In this document: one piece after another, positions 49,873 to 58,882 of the stretch
How positions within the stretch are numbered: position 1 is the stretch's first letter
Layout of the letters: each line of letters opens with the position of its first letter
DNA from: Halobacteriovorax sp.
GTDB taxonomy: Bacteria; Bdellovibrionota; Bacteriovoracia; Bacteriovoracales; Bacteriovoracaceae
Direction of reading: 5' to 3'
Assembly: GCA_002720865.1 (NCBI GenBank)
Contig: PBIO01000014.1
Span: 1,053,793 to 1,117,792, forward strand
DNA length: 64,000 nucleotides
Translations under genes and position numbers: made by a program
Notes under the pieces: model-generated
What the model saw: the letters and a program-made list of their open reading frames with translations, nothing else
The model's database searches: none
Told to the model about the DNA's origin: nothing

Positions 49873-51129
49873 ATGCAAGTTACGACAAATGTCATTTCAG
49901 ATGCTTTAAATAGCTATCTATCGAGCACCCGACTTTCCATGGAGCAGATTGCTAATAAATGGAATATTTCTTCGGCCATGCTTAGCCAGATAAAAAACGG
50001 TAAAAAGCGGGCTGGAATCGATCTAGGTCTAAAGATCCTACGTGAAACAGGAACAAATATTGAGCACAGAAAGATGTGGCTCGATGAAAGGTATATGCAA
50101 GAAAGTGAAGAGTACGGGCTTATAAAGGAAGAGTTCAGCCGAATGAAAGCTGAGAAATCTCTTCAAAATGAGTTCTGTGAGCTTCTAGAATCTCATCCGG
50201 TTTTACTTGATATCTTTTTAGATATTGCTCTTGCTGAAAAAACCGGAATCACATGGAATAGCATTTATAAGAACTACGGTGAGCACGGAGCAGACCTGGC
50301 CCTAACCTTAGTTGAATCTAAGCTCGTCGTTAGAGATGAGGAAAGATTTTATATTAATGAGACCAATTCTACTTTTATAAGTGATGAGGTAACCTCATTC
50401 GGCATCGTTAAGGCGATTATCGAACTTCAAAAAACAAGAAAGAAAAGAAATATATTTAAAGGTGAGCTTCAGTACGACATCACTGATGTTAGTAAAGAAG
50501 CCTATGCGGAATTAATAGAACTTAATAAAGAATATGTAAAAAATGTGAGAAGCATATTACAGGAGAATGAAATGCATCGTTTAGCCGGCGGAGTGAGAAT
50601 AGTCTGCCAATCCTTAGTTTCACTAGCAAAGGGTACACTTTGTTTGGCCCTATTCCTTTGTCTTTTTAATCAAGGACCTGCTCATGCGGGCGGTATTAGC
50701 GGCGGTAGTTCTGACCTTGCTCTTGGCGGAGTTGGCGGCGGTGCCTCAGACTTAATAACCTCGACTAGAAAACCAAGAGACTTTACGGGACGTTTTGGTT
50801 CAAAGTTTATCTATGAAAAAGCCTCTCTTTCTGTGCCTTATTATTATGCGGATAAGGAATCAGCGGTTGCAGCCATGGTTGAACTTAATAAGAATCTAGT
50901 TGAAGGAAACTACGACAAATCGATTCTTAGAAGAATGAGAATTCGTCCAAATGACAATTGTAAATCACAAGACTCAATGGGCTCATCATATATACGTAAT
51001 GCTCTTACTAAGGGAAGTATTCACCCCCTCGGATTTTCCCTTAGTGAGAGTTTTAATGCCAAGGGCGAGCAAAGATTTAGCATCAAAGCTGACTTCTTTG
51101 TCCCTTGTGAAAAGCCTAAGAAAGATTAA
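49873..51129 (+). CDS. HTH protein fused to a membrane/secreted domain (possible membrane-bound regulator)
   Basis: About 418 aa from ATG 49873 (GAGAGAGAAG upstream). Residues about 10-55 are a helix-turn-helix of repressor type (MEQIANKWNISSAMLSQIKNGKKRAG). About 70-225 is a helical domain, perhaps like TIGR02147/DUF4423 regulators. Residues about 248-272 form a hydrophobic segment ending QGPAHAGG, which reads as a transmembrane helix or an internal signal peptide. A roughly 145-residue, Gly-rich then beta-type domain follows. It may be a one-component transmembrane transcription regulator. Alternatively, ATG 50572 with AGGAG upstream could start a separate secreted protein. Confidence 0.65.
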   Translation: MQVTTNVISDALNSYLSSTRLSMEQIANKWNISSAMLSQIKNGKKRAGIDLGLKILRETGTNIEHRKMWLDERYMQESEEYGLIKEEFSRMKAEKSLQNEFCELLESHPVLLDIFLDIALAEKTGITWNSIYKNYGEHGADLALTLVESKLVVRDEERFYINETNSTFISDEVTSFGIVKAIIELQKTRKKRNIFKGELQYDITDVSKEAYAELIELNKEYVKNVRSILQENEMHRLAGGVRIVCQSLVSLAKGTLCLALFLCLFNQGPAHAGGISGGSSDLALGGVGGGASDLITSTRKPRDFTGRFGSKFIYEKASLSVPYYYADKESAVAAMVELNKNLVEGNYDKSILRRMRIRPNDNCKSQDSMGSSYIRNALTKGSIHPLGFSLSESFNAKGEQRFSIKADFFVPCEKPKKD

Positions 51130-51167
51130 GAGTGCCCTAGTTTATATGCACCGTTAATTGCCTATCT

Positions 51168-51205
51168 ACCCGTAATCCCATGAAGCTTTCATGGGGTTCG
51201 GGTTT
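51168..51205 (+). terminator. terminator-like hairpin
   Basis: ACCCG at 51168-51172 and CGGGT at 51199-51203 enclose CCCATGA and TCATGGG, giving two stacked stems. A short TTT follows. It lies between the HTH-membrane gene and the ABC transporter genes. Confidence 0.6.
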
Positions 51206-51221
51206 GCCTTAAACTACCTAA

Positions 51222-51899
51222 ATGATATCTTTGAAAAACCTAAGTTACTCAGTTCCCTCTGGGAAGAGTATTTTTGAGGATCTTTCTTTTGAAGTGGAGA
51301 AAGGAGAATTTCTTGGAATATTGGGGAAGAATGGAACAGGGAAAACAACTTTAGTTGACTTAATTCTAGGTTCAAAGCCAGCATCCACAGGAGAAATTAA
51401 GGTTTTTGGAGAGGACTCCTTTGATGATGAGAAAAATTATCGTAGTGATATAAGTTTTCTAAGCCAAGATGTTATCTTACCTCATGATATTTCAGTTAAA
51501 GATTTTCTCTCTTATCATGGTAGTTTCTATCCCAATTATTCGTTAGAAAAAGAAAAAGAACTTTTAAAATTTTATAGTATAAATGAGCTTGATAAGATTG
51601 GTAGCTTGTCTACAGGTCAGCAAAACAAAATTCAAATAGTTGGAGCTTTGTCTTCAAATCCGAAACTATTGATAGTTGATGAAGTTACGGCAGTTCTTGA
51701 TCCAGAAACTAGAGCTAGGTTTTTTAAAAACTTAATGAATCTCAAAAAAAGTGGTGAGTGCACAATATTGTTAGCTACGAATATTGTTGAGGATTTAATT
51801 GGTAAAGTTGACAGGGTTCTCTATCTAGAAGAAAAAAGAGCACTTATTCACTCACCAGAAGATATCCACCTTCTCTTTGAAACGGAGGACGTGGCGTGA
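51222..51899 (+). CDS. ABC transporter ATP-binding protein
   Basis: 225 aa. Walker A GKNGTGKTT is at about 36, Q-loop FLSQDV at about 83, signature LSTGQQNKI at about 129 and Walker B LLIVDEVTAVLDP at about 150. It drives an ABC-2-type exporter together with the permease encoded by the overlapping next gene (4-base overlap). The signature is STGQQ rather than SGGQ, a tolerated variant. The cargo is unknown. Confidence 0.92.
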   Translation: MISLKNLSYSVPSGKSIFEDLSFEVEKGEFLGILGKNGTGKTTLVDLILGSKPASTGEIKVFGEDSFDDEKNYRSDISFLSQDVILPHDISVKDFLSYHGSFYPNYSLEKEKELLKFYSINELDKIGSLSTGQQNKIQIVGALSSNPKLLIVDEVTAVLDPETRARFFKNLMNLKKSGECTILLATNIVEDLIGKVDRVLYLEEKRALIHSPEDIHLLFETEDVA

Positions 51900-53362
51900 A
51901 TAAAGTCATGAAAAACATTATCTCTTTTGAAATAGAGGTTAAGACAAAAAAAGCTAAAGAGGCTTTCTTAAAGGTCAACTTTACACTGGCCATAATATTC
52001 TTTGCAATAGCACTTTTGAATTACAAAATGATAGTCACTTCAATCTATTGGGGAATTGTTATCAATTTATTGATTTATTTTTTCATTAATACATCGTTTA
52101 ATTTGCAAGGTTTTTCTATTAAATATTATGATGGTATTCCTTGTAGTAAAAAAGAACTACTTTCATCTTTAATCCTCGCTCAGCTTCTTTTTTCGATCCC
52201 ATATCTTTTAATAGGATTTGTGATAATTGCTCTATGTGCAGGTGGCTTCTTTTCTGTTTTTGACTTTAAGGTATATGAGTTATTTTTTATTTTGTTATCT
52301 TCTATCCCTGTTTCAATACTCTTCACACTTTCTAATATTGTTAATTTTATTAGTAATCCTCGAATTCAAGCTAGTAAGGCTTTAAATCCGCATACCTTAA
52401 CAATAAGAAAAATTATGAGTAGCCTAAAAACAGGAATCCTTTCATACGTTAATGGATTGATGTGGGTGTTCATTTTTGCGGTTCCCTGTATCACAATTGG
52501 CGACTATTTTCGCCCTTTCGAAGATGTAGACTATTCGTTTGAGATAGTCGCTTTTGGTTTTCTTTTTATTGGTATCTTTTTTAAATATAAACAAGCTTTA
52601 AATGTATGGAAAGATGAAAGGTTTTCTTTCCCTGACAATAAGAGGTTAGTTAGGAATTTGAAGATTTCGACTGTGGGATTTGTATTGTCTATGCTGATAT
52701 TAGTAGTTTCAAATCCCGTTTTAGATAAAGAAAATAATTTAGTTGCCAGTGAAAAAGTTAAAAAAATTTATAAAGATATAACTGAAGGAAAAAAAGAGGT
52801 TGTTGATCAAATTTTTAGCGACAAGGAGTTAGTGACTTATGCGAATAAGGATGGAGAGACCTTTTTCCATTATGCACTCCGAAAAGGACATATTGACGTA
52901 GTTAAAAAGCTTTCTTCTCATAAAATTTTTCTAAATGAGAGATATTATCAGAGTAGAACTCCTTTAATGATCGCAGTAAACTCTAAAAGAATTGAAGTTG
53001 TAAAGCACTTACTAGAAGTTGGATCAGACCCAAATGAGACTCAAGAAGGAGGCTTTTCTCCTTTAATGTTAGCTTCAAAAAAATGTCAGGCTGGACTAGT
53101 CGATTTACTTATTGAAAAGGGGGCGTCGCTTAATGCTCAAGATTCCAGTAAGTTTACAGCTTCTCACTATGCTTCTAAAAGCAAGTGCCTCGTTCCCCTA
53201 ATGGCACTTCACAAAAGTGGTGCTAGTTTAGAACTAAAAAATAAGGAAGGTCTGTCTTCTTTAGACTTACTGAAAAAGAAAAACTCTAAGTTGCATGGAG
53301 AATTTAAATATTACTTAGACAATTATTCTAAATATCTTCGTAATATTGCTAGTGAGAAATAG
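51896..53362 (+). CDS. ABC-2-type membrane protein fused to ankyrin repeats
   Basis: 488 aa, GTG start. About six hydrophobic helices fill residues 25-285, matching the position of the permease partner of the ATPase. A last helix (about 255-275) is followed by a soluble C-terminal part of about 190 residues with four or five ankyrin repeats: DGETFFHYALRKGHIDVVKKL, RTPLMIAVNSKRIEVVKHLLEVGSD, SPLMLASKKCQAGLVDLLIEKGAS, TASHYASKSKCLVPLMALHKSGAS. Ankyrins bind proteins; the fusion to an exporter permease is unusual. A terminator follows. Confidence 0.8.
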   Translation: MNKVMKNIISFEIEVKTKKAKEAFLKVNFTLAIIFFAIALLNYKMIVTSIYWGIVINLLIYFFINTSFNLQGFSIKYYDGIPCSKKELLSSLILAQLLFSIPYLLIGFVIIALCAGGFFSVFDFKVYELFFILLSSIPVSILFTLSNIVNFISNPRIQASKALNPHTLTIRKIMSSLKTGILSYVNGLMWVFIFAVPCITIGDYFRPFEDVDYSFEIVAFGFLFIGIFFKYKQALNVWKDERFSFPDNKRLVRNLKISTVGFVLSMLILVVSNPVLDKENNLVASEKVKKIYKDITEGKKEVVDQIFSDKELVTYANKDGETFFHYALRKGHIDVVKKLSSHKIFLNERYYQSRTPLMIAVNSKRIEVVKHLLEVGSDPNETQEGGFSPLMLASKKCQAGLVDLLIEKGASLNAQDSSKFTASHYASKSKCLVPLMALHKSGASLELKNKEGLSSLDLLKKKNSKLHGEFKYYLDNYSKYLRNIASEK

Positions 53363-53363
53363 A

Positions 53364-53394
53364 AAAAAGGACCTTCATTCGAAGGTCCTTCTTT
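53364..53394. terminator. bidirectional terminator
   Basis: AAGGACCTTC (53368-53377) and GAAGGTCCTT (53381-53390) are perfect 10-bp arms with a short loop. A-rich sequence on one side and T-rich on the other serve the convergent ABC and secreted-protein genes. Confidence 0.88.
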
Positions 53395-53406
53395 AGAGAG
53401 AGTATG

Positions 53407-53895
53407 TTATTGACGAGGGCTTAGAGCCACTCGAGCTTGAGAGAACAATTCTTTGTCGTTAAGAGAACTAGAGATAGTTTCTCTTAGGTGGGTGCTTTCT
53501 TCTCCATTATGATTTGTGAATTTAACGATTTCACGAACAGTACGGATAGAAATTTTAAATTCAGCTCCAACTTTAAAGTCTTCACCAAAAACTTCGGTGG
53601 CGTTTGGCCAACCACAAAATTGCATATTAGGATCTTTGATTCTTAAAGCAAAAACCTTAACGCCAAAGTCTCCACCGCGGCGATGATTAAGGGCACGGTG
53701 CCAAGTTTGGTAGCGCTCAAGATTGATGGCCGGAACTGGACAGGCGTATCCCATGATATTTGGAATAAAGGTGTCTTCAGCAACTCTAAGGGTTGCCTCA
53801 TGTGTTTCATCTAGCAAAGTTTGAATCACTTCTTCATTTGCCATAACAGTATTCATATTTAATAAAACTAAAAATGTAAGTAATAGGCTTTTCAT
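53407..53895 (-). CDS. secreted hypothetical protein
   Basis: 162 aa with a signal peptide (MKSLLLTFLVLLNMNTVMA). The mature part of about 142 residues has two Cys and a beta-rich central stretch (GAEFKISIRTVREIVKFT). No family is recognised. The shared terminator separates it from the ankyrin-permease gene. Confidence 0.6.
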   Translation of the reverse strand: MKSLLLTFLVLLNMNTVMANEEVIQTLLDETHEATLRVAEDTFIPNIMGYACPVPAINLERYQTWHRALNHRRGGDFGVKVFALRIKDPNMQFCGWPNATEVFGEDFKVGAEFKISIRTVREIVKFTNHNGEESTHLRETISSSLNDKELFSQARVALSPRQ

Positions 53896-54103
53896 TTCTC
53901 TCTCCAGGTTGTGCTTGTTAAGCAGTTCTGAAGACTTTATAGGTTAGGTTTATGTATAAATATAATTAAAAGTTAACATGGTTGTTATAAGGTATTTTTA
54001 TGGGTCCGGTAGTCTCTCTTGAGTAAGTATAAGTGCTCGTAATTATTAATATTTTTTGGTCTTGAAAGTTAAAGCTCGCCCTCTAAGATACCGATAAGAC
54101 TGG

Positions 54104-55066
54104 GTGAGAAAATTTAGTAATGTCTTAATATTGTGTTTTCTAGGCCTAAGTCTTGGGCCTTTGTCTTTGGCCTCGGAAAAAGAAGTGGTCATTGTTAAAA
54201 ATAATTGGACCAGTCAGATTGTTTTATCTGAAATTCTAAGTGGCATCTATAAAAAGCATGGAATAAAAAGTCGATTTAAAAAACTTCCCGTTGATGAGCA
54301 GTGGGGTGAGTTATCAAGAGGGTGGTCAGATGTCCAAGTGGAAGTTTGGGAAGGGACCATGGCCGATAAGTTCGAAAAACTCACTTCTGAAGGAAAGATG
54401 CTGGGGGCAGGAACTCATGATGCTAAGACCAGGGAAGATTGGTGGTATCCACTTTATGTAAAGGAGCTTTGCCCAGGTTTGCCAGATTGGAAGGCCTTAA
54501 AAAAATGCTCCAGTGTTTTTGCTACAAGTAGTAGTGGTGGCAAAGGAAGATATCTCGGTGGACCGTGGGAGAAACCAGATAAGGCCAGAGTTAGGGCCCT
54601 TGGACTTAACTTTATTCTTGAGAGGGCCAAAGATTCAGATGGTCTTTGGGCAGCCTTAGATAAGGCCTTTAAAAAGAATAAGCCAATACTTCTTTTTAAT
54701 TGGACCCCGAATTGGATTGAACATAAGTATAAGGGGGAATTTGTTGAATTTCCCGAATACGATCCAAAGTGCGAAACAGATCCATCCTGGGGTGTTAGCA
54801 AGGAATGGAAATATGACTGCGGCAATCCTAAGAATGGCTGGCTAAAAAAAGCGAGCTCTAAAAGATTAAAAGAGAGCTTTCCCTGCGCCCATGAAATTTT
54901 AAAGCGATTTAATTTTAAAAATGAGCAAATTGCAAAGCTGGCCTTTGAGGTTGACTCCAATAAAAAGGATGTGTCCAAAGTTGCTGCCCGTTGGGTTAAA
55001 GAGAATAAGATGATTTGGGAGAATTGGATCCCAAGCTCTTGTCCAGCAAAAGGAGGGAAGCATTAA
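54104..55066 (+). CDS. glycine betaine/choline-type substrate-binding protein (OpuAC/ProX family)
   Basis: 320 aa, start GTG. The signal peptide (about 1-23) ends SLASEKE. VVIVKNNWTSQIVLSEILSGIYKKHG and the WSDVQVEVWEGTM block (about 80) match the OpuAC fold, whose aromatic residues cage quaternary amines. LFNWTPNWIEHKY (about 205) supports this. No ABC ATPase or permease gene is adjacent. The stop is overlapped by the start of the histidine kinase gene, suggesting a sensing role for the pair rather than transport. Confidence 0.85.
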   Translation: MRKFSNVLILCFLGLSLGPLSLASEKEVVIVKNNWTSQIVLSEILSGIYKKHGIKSRFKKLPVDEQWGELSRGWSDVQVEVWEGTMADKFEKLTSEGKMLGAGTHDAKTREDWWYPLYVKELCPGLPDWKALKKCSSVFATSSSGGKGRYLGGPWEKPDKARVRALGLNFILERAKDSDGLWAALDKAFKKNKPILLFNWTPNWIEHKYKGEFVEFPEYDPKCETDPSWGVSKEWKYDCGNPKNGWLKKASSKRLKESFPCAHEILKRFNFKNEQIAKLAFEVDSNKKDVSKVAARWVKENKMIWENWIPSSCPAKGGKH

Positions 55067-56969
55067 ATTTAACCTCCGAGATTCTATTAGTCTTCAGCTT
55101 TTAAAGTCAGTCTTTAGTCTGTATTTTGTGGCAGCGATTTTCGTAACGGCAGTTCAGCTTTATTTGGAGTTTAAGCAAACTAAAAGGGATATAAAGGCCG
55201 ATATGCAAAGTATCGGCACCACTTTTGATAAGTCCTTAACGGATGCGGTCTTTAATTATAATGATCAACTTATCTCAAGCATCTTACTGGGTATTGAAAA
55301 GAACAATATTGTTACGGGGGCTCTACTCCTAGATGAAAAAGGTCAAAAGATTGAGAGTAAAGGTGAGCTCAAGGCAAAGGAAAAAGAAGGATTTTCTGAA
55401 AAGCATTATAGTGTGACTTATCCAGTGCTAAAGGAGAATGAGGGTAAAACTATTCAAATTGGAACTCTTAAAATCTATTCTAGTCATAAGGTTGTTATTC
55501 AAAGAGTTAAATATGGATTTCTTTTAATTCTTATTAACTCCTTGATTAAAACCGCTTTTCTTTGGCTTGTTATGGTTTATTTTTTAAATAAATATCTTTC
55601 AAAGCCGCTTATAAAAATGAGTCAAGGACTCGAAGAGCTTGATTCACAAAAACTAAAACCTTTAAGTCTAGAGTATGATTATAAAAATGAATTTTCCTTT
55701 TTTAAGGACTCTTTTAATAGATTGATAGAAAAGATTTCTCAGCTTCATAGTAAGATTAAAACTGAAAACGAAAAACTTGAAGAAAGGGTCGCTCATAGAA
55801 CTAAAAACCTAGAGCAGGCCAATGAGGAGATTTTAAAACTCGCTAAAACCAAATCAGATTTCTTAGCCAATGTTTCCCACGAGATTAGAACTCCTATGAA
55901 TGGATTAATTGGTATGATGGAACTTTTGGACTCTGGTTCGCTCTCTAAGGAGCAAGAAGAGCAAGTGGCCGTAGCCAAATCTTGTGCGGAGAACCTACTG
56001 GTCATCGTGAATGATGTTCTAGATATTAGTAAAATTGAATCTGGGAAAATTGATTTAGAGAATGAGTACTTTGATCTTCATAATTGTTTAAAAGAAGCTT
56101 TTTCAATTTCTGAGTATGCGGCCAAATCTAAGGGAATCGAGCTGATCCTCAATATTTCTGATGATACTCCTGAAGTTTTAAAAGGGGATGTCACTAGGTT
56201 TAAGCAGATCATCTTAAACTTCTTAACAAATGCCATTAAATTTACAAGTAAAGGTAAGGTAGAGCTTCAATCTAAAAAAATGAATAATAGAATTGAGTTC
56301 TCAGTAATCGATACTGGAATTGGTATTTCTAAGGAGGCTCAAAAGGAAATTTTTGAGGAATTCTCACAGGCCGATAATTCAATCACAAGACGCTTCGGTG
56401 GAACGGGTCTTGGGTTATCAATTGCAAAAAAGTTAGCTCAGCTTATGGATGGTGAGATTGCGGTGGAGAGTAGTGAAGGGGAGGGTTCTCGTTTTACGTT
56501 TAGATACCCCTATAAAGAAGCTGATAGTACTTTTTGTTTGCTTGATATAAAGAAAAAAGAAGACCTAAAGAGCGACTCTAGTCCTTCGTTTAAAAAGATT
56601 CTTGTTGTTGATGATAACACTGTAAATCAAAAAGTCTTATCGATGATTTTAAAAAAGCTAGGTTACGAATCGGATATTGCTTCAAATGGTGAAGAGGTCC
56701 TAGAGATGGTTGCAAAAACTAGTTACCAGCTTATTTTTATGGATATGCAGATGCCTGTTATGGACGGAGTAACTGCCACGAAAAAACTAGTAGAAATTTA
56801 TGGGGCAAATTGTCCAAGTATTATTGCGGTTACTGGTAATGCTAACTCAGAAGATAGGGAAGCTTGTTTTAACGCCGGTATGATTGATCATATCTCTAAG
56901 CCAGTAAAGATAGAGGATATTCGTGTCGTCTTAAAAAAGGTTTTAGAGCTCGAAAAAGAAGTTGGCTAA
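55062..56969 (+). CDS. hybrid sensor histidine kinase/response regulator
   Basis: About 635 aa. I chose ATT at 55062 as the start: AGGAGGG lies 5 bases upstream, it overlaps the previous stop (ATTAA) and it gives a cytoplasmic leader before the first membrane helix. The next canonical start, GTG 55128, would cut into that helix. Domains: two helices around a periplasmic part (about 15-175), HAMP (about 180-230), HisKA with FLANVSHEIRTPMNG (His at about 273), HATPase with NFLTNAIKFT and GTGLGLSIAK, and a receiver with phosphorylated Asp in FMDMQMPVMDG (about 560). It relays a signal probably sensed by the binding protein encoded just upstream. Confidence 0.88.
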   Translation: MKFNLRDSISLQLLKSVFSLYFVAAIFVTAVQLYLEFKQTKRDIKADMQSIGTTFDKSLTDAVFNYNDQLISSILLGIEKNNIVTGALLLDEKGQKIESKGELKAKEKEGFSEKHYSVTYPVLKENEGKTIQIGTLKIYSSHKVVIQRVKYGFLLILINSLIKTAFLWLVMVYFLNKYLSKPLIKMSQGLEELDSQKLKPLSLEYDYKNEFSFFKDSFNRLIEKISQLHSKIKTENEKLEERVAHRTKNLEQANEEILKLAKTKSDFLANVSHEIRTPMNGLIGMMELLDSGSLSKEQEEQVAVAKSCAENLLVIVNDVLDISKIESGKIDLENEYFDLHNCLKEAFSISEYAAKSKGIELILNISDDTPEVLKGDVTRFKQIILNFLTNAIKFTSKGKVELQSKKMNNRIEFSVIDTGIGISKEAQKEIFEEFSQADNSITRRFGGTGLGLSIAKKLAQLMDGEIAVESSEGEGSRFTFRYPYKEADSTFCLLDIKKKEDLKSDSSPSFKKILVVDDNTVNQKVLSMILKKLGYESDIASNGEEVLEMVAKTSYQLIFMDMQMPVMDGVTATKKLVEIYGANCPSIIAVTGNANSEDREACFNAGMIDHISKPVKIEDIRVVLKKVLELEKEVG

Positions 56970-56972
56970 TTC

Positions 56973-57440
56973 TTAGCGATTCTTTAAGGCCCCTAGGTAT
57001 TTTTTATCATGAACAAGAATATGTTTTAAAAGCCAGTTTTGAAGGTATTCGTATAATTTTTGAATCATCTTTTCATCACCAGCTTGATATTTTTTAAAGA
57101 GCTCATCTACTTGGGTCGTGAAAAGTTTATGCTCAATTTTATGTTCCGCTGTATGTTCGTAATTAACTTCATCAAAAAATTCTTCTTCATAAGCAAAATG
57201 AATTACAGCAAATTCTTTAAGGGCATTAAAGACTGATCCAATAGAGAGCTCATGGGATTCTTTTTCAATCATTAGATGAAGAAGGTTTATATACTGAACA
57301 ATTAAGAGGTGGTGGCTATCAATAGTCTCTTCTTCTAAGCTGTACTTAGGTCCCCATTCAATAAAGGGTTTTTCTTCAGGGTAAATATCAATTAGCCTTT
57401 GAAGTCTTTGAGTTTCAGCTACTATATCCATGACTTGCAC
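56973..57440 (-). CDS. bacteriohemerythrin
   Basis: 155 aa. Iron ligands follow the family order: His in DSHHLL, His and Glu in IHFAYEEEFF, His pair in EHKIEH, and His with Asp in KHILVHDKK. Bacteriohemerythrins bind O2 at a diiron site, for storage or oxygen sensing. The 20 residues before the domain are an extra N-terminus. The gene converges on the histidine kinase gene with 3 bases between the stops. Confidence 0.9.
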   Translation of the reverse strand: MQVMDIVAETQRLQRLIDIYPEEKPFIEWGPKYSLEEETIDSHHLLIVQYINLLHLMIEKESHELSIGSVFNALKEFAVIHFAYEEEFFDEVNYEHTAEHKIEHKLFTTQVDELFKKYQAGDEKMIQKLYEYLQNWLLKHILVHDKKYLGALKNR

Positions 57441-57496
57441 CTAAGTTATGAGAATTCCTGATAAGTTTGAATTATAGTAGAAACAATTAATATTAT

Positions 57497-58882
57497 CTAG
57501 GTTCCGCAAAAAGTTTCTGTGACTCTCTGCTCATTGGTAGGAGGCTCTTTAAAATGATCAAGTTCTTGATTAAAACTGTAGGGATTCTCTAAAACTTTAT
57601 TCATATTCTTAAAGCTATCAAGCTGTCCTTTATAAATATCATCGATAACTCTTTGAACTTGATGGTTTCTAGGAATATAGAGCGGGTTAATACTATGAAG
57701 TTCCTTAGTCTTTGCTACTGGCCTCCACTCGGATAGGAACCTTTGAAGTTTTTCAGTATCTGGATAACCCTTTGAATCACCATTAAAAAGCTCAGGTAAA
57801 TTTCTAAAAGAAAGAGTAAAATCTAATTGGTTTTCTTCAAGATAGCTTAGAAAAAGATGATTCAAAATTCTATTGGAGTCCGGAAGACCGAGCTTTTCGC
57901 TAAATTTTTCTTCTATCTTCTCCTGAATTAATCCAGGTAAGAACTTTAAGGACTCTTCAATCTTTGAGACGGCCTTATTCTCGTCGGGATCAATTAGTGG
58001 AATAAGACATTCCGCTAGTCTTAAAATATTCCACTGGGTAATCGGTCCTTGATTCATAAAAGCGTAGCGACCATTTCTATCAATGGATGAAAAAACTTTC
58101 TGAGCTTTATATTCATCCATAAAGGCGCAAGGACCATAATCAATTGTTATTCCCGCAATTGAAGAATTGTCGGTATTCATAACCCCGTGGATAAATCCAA
58201 GTGAGGTCCAAATGGCCGTGAGCTCTGCTTGTGCCTTGGCCACTTCTACTAGAAATTCTATTGGTGAGGTCGCCTTCGGATAATGTCTTTTTATGGCATA
58301 GTCCATTAAGACTTTGAGATTTTTATGATCCTGCCGACTAGCAAAGAATTGAAATGTTCCAACTCGCAAATGACTTTTGGCCACGCGGGTGAAAACTCCT
58401 CCCGGTTCAGCTTCTTGCCTATAAACAGGTTCGTTCGTTAGCACTGCTGCCAAGGCCCTTGTGGTTGGAACTTTTAACTGATGCATGGCCTCACTTAAAA
58501 TATATTCTCTTATGACCGGACCTAGGGCAGACTTTCCATCACCGCCGCGAGAAAAAAATGTTCTTCCGCCGCCCTTAAGCTGAATATCAAATCCTTTTGT
58601 TTCTCCAAGGAGTAGAGCTCTACCATCGCCAAGCTGGGGAACAAAGTGACCAAACTGATGACCGGCATAGGCCATGGCGAGAGGTTCAGAGCCCTCTAAT
58701 ATTTCTTGTCCCGAAAAGATCATTGCCAGCTGTGCCTCTGACTTTGAGGAGACATCAATCCCAAGCTCCTCTGCTAGCTTATAATTAAAAGCAAGAAGGC
58801 TGGCCTTAGGAAAGCTTGCAGGATCAGCTTTTTCGTAGAACTCTTCTGGAAGATTAGAGTAAGTATTTTCAAAATTAATCAT
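57497..58882 (-). CDS. selO: protein adenylyltransferase SelO/YdiU
   Basis: 461 aa, slightly shorter than the usual 480. The pseudokinase-fold features are clear: LGDGRALLLGE, LKGGGRTFFSRGGDGKSALGPVIREYI (about 100-130), FIHGVMNTDNSSIAG (about 230-245) and IDYGPCAFMD (about 250). SelO attaches AMP to Ser, Thr or Tyr of target proteins under redox control. The C-terminus ends TFCGT with a Cys where selenoprotein forms have Sec, as in most bacteria. It overlaps the BtuF-like gene by 8 bases. Confidence 0.95.
   Translation of the reverse strand: MINFENTYSNLPEEFYEKADPASFPKASLLAFNYKLAEELGIDVSSKSEAQLAMIFSGQEILEGSEPLAMAYAGHQFGHFVPQLGDGRALLLGETKGFDIQLKGGGRTFFSRGGDGKSALGPVIREYILSEAMHQLKVPTTRALAAVLTNEPVYRQEAEPGGVFTRVAKSHLRVGTFQFFASRQDHKNLKVLMDYAIKRHYPKATSPIEFLVEVAKAQAELTAIWTSLGFIHGVMNTDNSSIAGITIDYGPCAFMDEYKAQKVFSSIDRNGRYAFMNQGPITQWNILRLAECLIPLIDPDENKAVSKIEESLKFLPGLIQEKIEEKFSEKLGLPDSNRILNHLFLSYLEENQLDFTLSFRNLPELFNGDSKGYPDTEKLQRFLSEWRPVAKTKELHSINPLYIPRNHQVQRVIDDIYKGQLDSFKNMNKVLENPYSFNQELDHFKEPPTNEQRVTETFCGT

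Noticed and set aside
54454-54978. 174-residue minus-strand ORF opposite the binding-protein gene
   Set aside because: Shadow of a clear OpuAC-family gene; no start signal or family match.
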